A stretch of 6,422 nucleotides of DNA from RFQD01 sp049314515 (GTDB lineage Bacteria; Actinomycetota; Actinomycetes; Actinomycetales; Microbacteriaceae), in contig JBMOEY010000081.1 in assembly GCA_049314515.1 (NCBI GenBank), positions 1 to 6,422 on the forward strand, given 5' to 3'. Positions 5,885 through 6,422 of this stretch are shown here, piece by piece; position 1 is the first letter of the stretch, and the number at the start of each line of letters is the position of its first letter. The position numbers and the translations under genes were made by a program. The notes below the pieces were generated by a model. That model worked only from the letters and a program-made list of their open reading frames with translations, was not told the DNA's origin and did not search any database.

Positions 5885-6142
5885 TTAGAAGTTTCGGCGT
5901 TTTTTTGGGGCGCGCTTCCAACTCATGATTCCGACGATGGTGAGCGCAGACATGATGCCAAGGATGCTCAGAAACGAACCAATCGAGAAAATCGAACCGA
6001 ATGATCCAATGGAACCGATAGAAAACGCGGAGCCCCGTGACCCTATCGAGAGAACGGAATTCTTCGACCAGAGGCTCAGCACTGAGTTCTCCGATTTGTA
6101 CGACAGCCGGGACTCTGTACCCGTTTTGTGTCGAGTGCTCAT
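5885..6142 (-). CDS. Small Ser-triad (nonapeptide) repeat membrane protein, unknown function
   Basis: The protein has 85 residues. From residue 10 it is built of seven 9-residue repeats plus a partial eighth: ESRLSYKSE, NSVLSLWSK, NSVLSIGSR, GSAFSIGSI, GSFGSIFSI, GSFLSILGI, MSALTIVGI, MSW. Every third residue from 11 to 74 is Ser, Thr or Gly (22 in a row, 19 of them Ser). The first half is polar and partly charged. The second half (about 46-75) is hydrophobic enough to span a membrane and is followed by a basic tail (KRAPKKRR), which by the positive-inside rule would lie in the cytoplasm. I recall similar SVLSIGS-rich small proteins in other actinobacteria but know no function. The ATG at 6142 is chosen because longer in-frame starts would run back through the hairpins and tRNA; it has no clear Shine-Dalgarno. 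The EXPERA-like gene follows after 10 nt. Confidence 0.65.
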   Translation of the reverse strand: MSTRHKTGTESRLSYKSENSVLSLWSKNSVLSIGSRGSAFSIGSIGSFGSIFSIGSFLSILGIMSALTIVGIMSWKRAPKKRRNF

Positions 6143-6222
6143 GTGTCGAGTGTGCCACGTCGGCGAGTGCGATGCACGAAAACCACCCGGTGCGCTCACC
6201 AACGCCAACCAGAGCACAAATT

Positions 6223-6254
6223 GAGAAAGCCTCCCCTTTTGGGGAAGCTTTCTC
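6223..6254 (-). terminator. Hairpin after the truncated tRNA-tail copy, possible intrinsic terminator
   Basis: The minus strand folds as GAGAAAGCTTCCCC / AAAA loop / GGGGAGGCTTTCTC, a 14-bp stem with one G-U pair. On the plus strand the same site has one C-A mismatch, so the fold favours the minus-strand transcript. Only a weak U-run follows (CUCAAUUUG). It stands in the same position relative to the tail copy as the real terminator does to the tRNA. Confidence 0.55.
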
Positions 6255-6255
6255 C

Positions 6256-6274
6256 ATTGGCGGTCCCGGTGGGA
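6256..6274 (-). repeat. Truncated second copy of the tRNA 3' end (repeat unit 1)
   Basis: These 19 bp are identical to 6368-6386 and cover the last bases of the T-arm, the whole 3' acceptor strand, the discriminator G, CCA and two bases beyond. Upstream on the minus strand the T-loop and the rest of the tRNA are missing, so this is a remnant rather than a functional tRNA. Confidence 0.75.
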
Positions 6275-6306
6275 GCCGTCGGCAGTCCACAGGACTGCCT
6301 CCTCCC
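6271..6306. repeat. Hairpin beside the tRNA-tail copy
   Basis: GGCAGTCC (6281-6288) and GGACTGCC (6292-6299) form a perfect 8-bp stem with a 3-nt loop. Outer arms GGGAG (6271-6275) and CTCCC (6302-6306) can extend it. The structure replaces the T-arm that would be expected if the neighbouring tail belonged to a full tRNA. Confidence 0.6.
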
Positions 6307-6330
6307 AAATCCCAGCACTAACAAACCAAG

Positions 6331-6372
6331 CCAATAAAAAAGACTCCCGAACATGGGAGTCTTTTTTATTGG
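6331..6372. terminator. Symmetrical intrinsic terminator of the tRNA
   Basis: CCAATAAAAAAGACTCCC (6331-6348) and its exact complement (6355-6372) form a perfect 18-bp inverted repeat with a 6-nt loop. It carries an A-run before and a T-run after the GC-rich core on either strand, so it can terminate transcription in both directions. On the minus strand it ends tRNA transcription; its outermost bases are the CCA tail of the tRNA itself. Confidence 0.9.
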
Positions 6373-6386
6373 CGGTCCCGGTGGGA
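6368..6386 (-). repeat. tRNA 3'-end repeat (repeat unit 2, in the intact tRNA)
   Basis: Identical to 6256-6274 over 19 bp, with the two copies 112 bp apart in the same orientation. This copy continues into an intact T-arm; the other does not. Confidence 0.75.
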
Positions 6387-6422
6387 TTTGAACCCACGGT
6401 GCGCTTTCACGCACACAACTTT
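6370..6422 (-). tRNA. tRNA-Ser (UCN codons), 3' half, cut by the right edge
   Basis: On the minus strand the visible part reads, in order: three A residues, 3' anticodon strand GTTGT, long variable arm GTGCG-TGAAAG-CGCAC, T-arm GTGGG-TTCAAAT-CCCAC, 3' acceptor strand CGGGACC, discriminator G and an encoded CCA. The long variable arm makes it class II (Ser, Leu or Tyr), and discriminator G points to Ser. If the three A residues are positions 36-38, the third anticodon base is A, which fits NGA (codons UCN) and excludes the AGY-reading GCU anticodon. The rest of the anticodon lies outside the window, so the exact isoacceptor cannot be named. Confidence 0.88.

Larger units (their letters stand above)
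6143..6330. other. Non-coding region between the repeat-protein gene and the tRNA terminator
   Basis: No convincing gene is seen in these 188 bp. They hold the truncated tRNA-tail copy (6256-6274), a hairpin on each side of it, and about 80 bp (6143-6222) that should contain the promoter of the minus-strand cluster. No good -35/-10 pair could be picked there. Apparent reading frames through this part translate tRNA and hairpin sequence and are not believable proteins. Confidence 0.6.

Noticed and set aside
5266..5928. A 220-codon plus-strand open frame opposite the EXPERA-like and Nudix-like genes
   Set aside because: The minus-strand proteins match recognisable families with sensible membrane and domain patterns; the antisense product is low-complexity and has no ribosome site.
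5871..6308. Minus-strand frame of 145 codons overlapping the Ser-repeat gene
   Set aside because: It runs in another frame through hairpins and the repeat gene, lacks the periodic pattern and resembles no family.
6256..6386. The two tRNA-tail copies as attL/attR of a present integrated element
   Set aside because: Only 112 bp separate the copies and no integrase or cargo lies between them; at most it would be a scar.
5885..6397. A 170-codon version of the Ser-repeat gene starting inside the tRNA
   Set aside because: Its first half translates tRNA, the terminator and hairpins. Only the part from the ATG at 6142 has protein-like regularity.
1..6422. CRISPR array, insertion sequence, toxin-antitoxin pair or phage genes
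   Set aside because: No regularly spaced direct repeats, transposase motifs, paired small genes of known type or phage proteins could be seen in any frame.

Overview
The window comes from the chromosome of a high-GC Gram-positive bacterium (Actinomycetota). The best guess is the family Microbacteriaceae or a close relative. The reasons are the RpoB N-terminus (LSFAKIQDTIKVPDLLALQT, then FDWLVGNDAW), a DUF4916-type Nudix-like protein, a DivIVA-like coiled-coil protein, non-ATG starts and moderately high G+C. The family assignment is by recall of protein sequence, not by a search.

Left part (1-1519, minus strand): the 5' part of rpoB, the RNA polymerase beta subunit. It starts at a TTG behind a strong Shine-Dalgarno sequence and runs off the left edge just after the rifampicin-binding region. 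A 256-bp intergenic region (1520-1775) holds two divergent, physically overlapping candidate promoters, one for rpoB and one for the rightward genes.

Middle (1776-3601, plus strand): a tight three-gene operon. It encodes a spermidine-synthase-fold protein with an altered active-site motif, a SprT-like zinc metalloprotein with a C-terminal zinc ribbon, and a small SRPBCC/START-fold protein. It converges on a minus-strand gene for a 357-residue DivIVA-like coiled-coil protein (3617-4690). The upstream region of that gene contains two inverted repeats.

Right part (4791-6142, minus strand): a compact probable operon. Its order is a small protein with a strict Ser-x-x / nonapeptide repeat and a C-terminal membrane segment, then a four-helix membrane protein resembling eukaryotic TMEM97/EXPERA proteins, then a Nudix-fold DUF4916-type protein whose Nudix box has lost most acidic catalytic residues.

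Right edge (6143-6422): the 3' half of a class II tRNA, most probably tRNA-Ser reading UCN codons. A symmetrical terminator begins right at its CCA end. About 110 bp further downstream lies a second, truncated copy of the tRNA 3' end followed by its own hairpin.

The core genes (rpoB, tRNA) are ordinary. The most interesting items are the Ser-triad repeat protein, its neighbour the bacterial TMEM97-like protein, the degenerate Nudix protein and the duplicated tRNA tail. No CRISPR array, transposase, phage gene or restriction system is visible.
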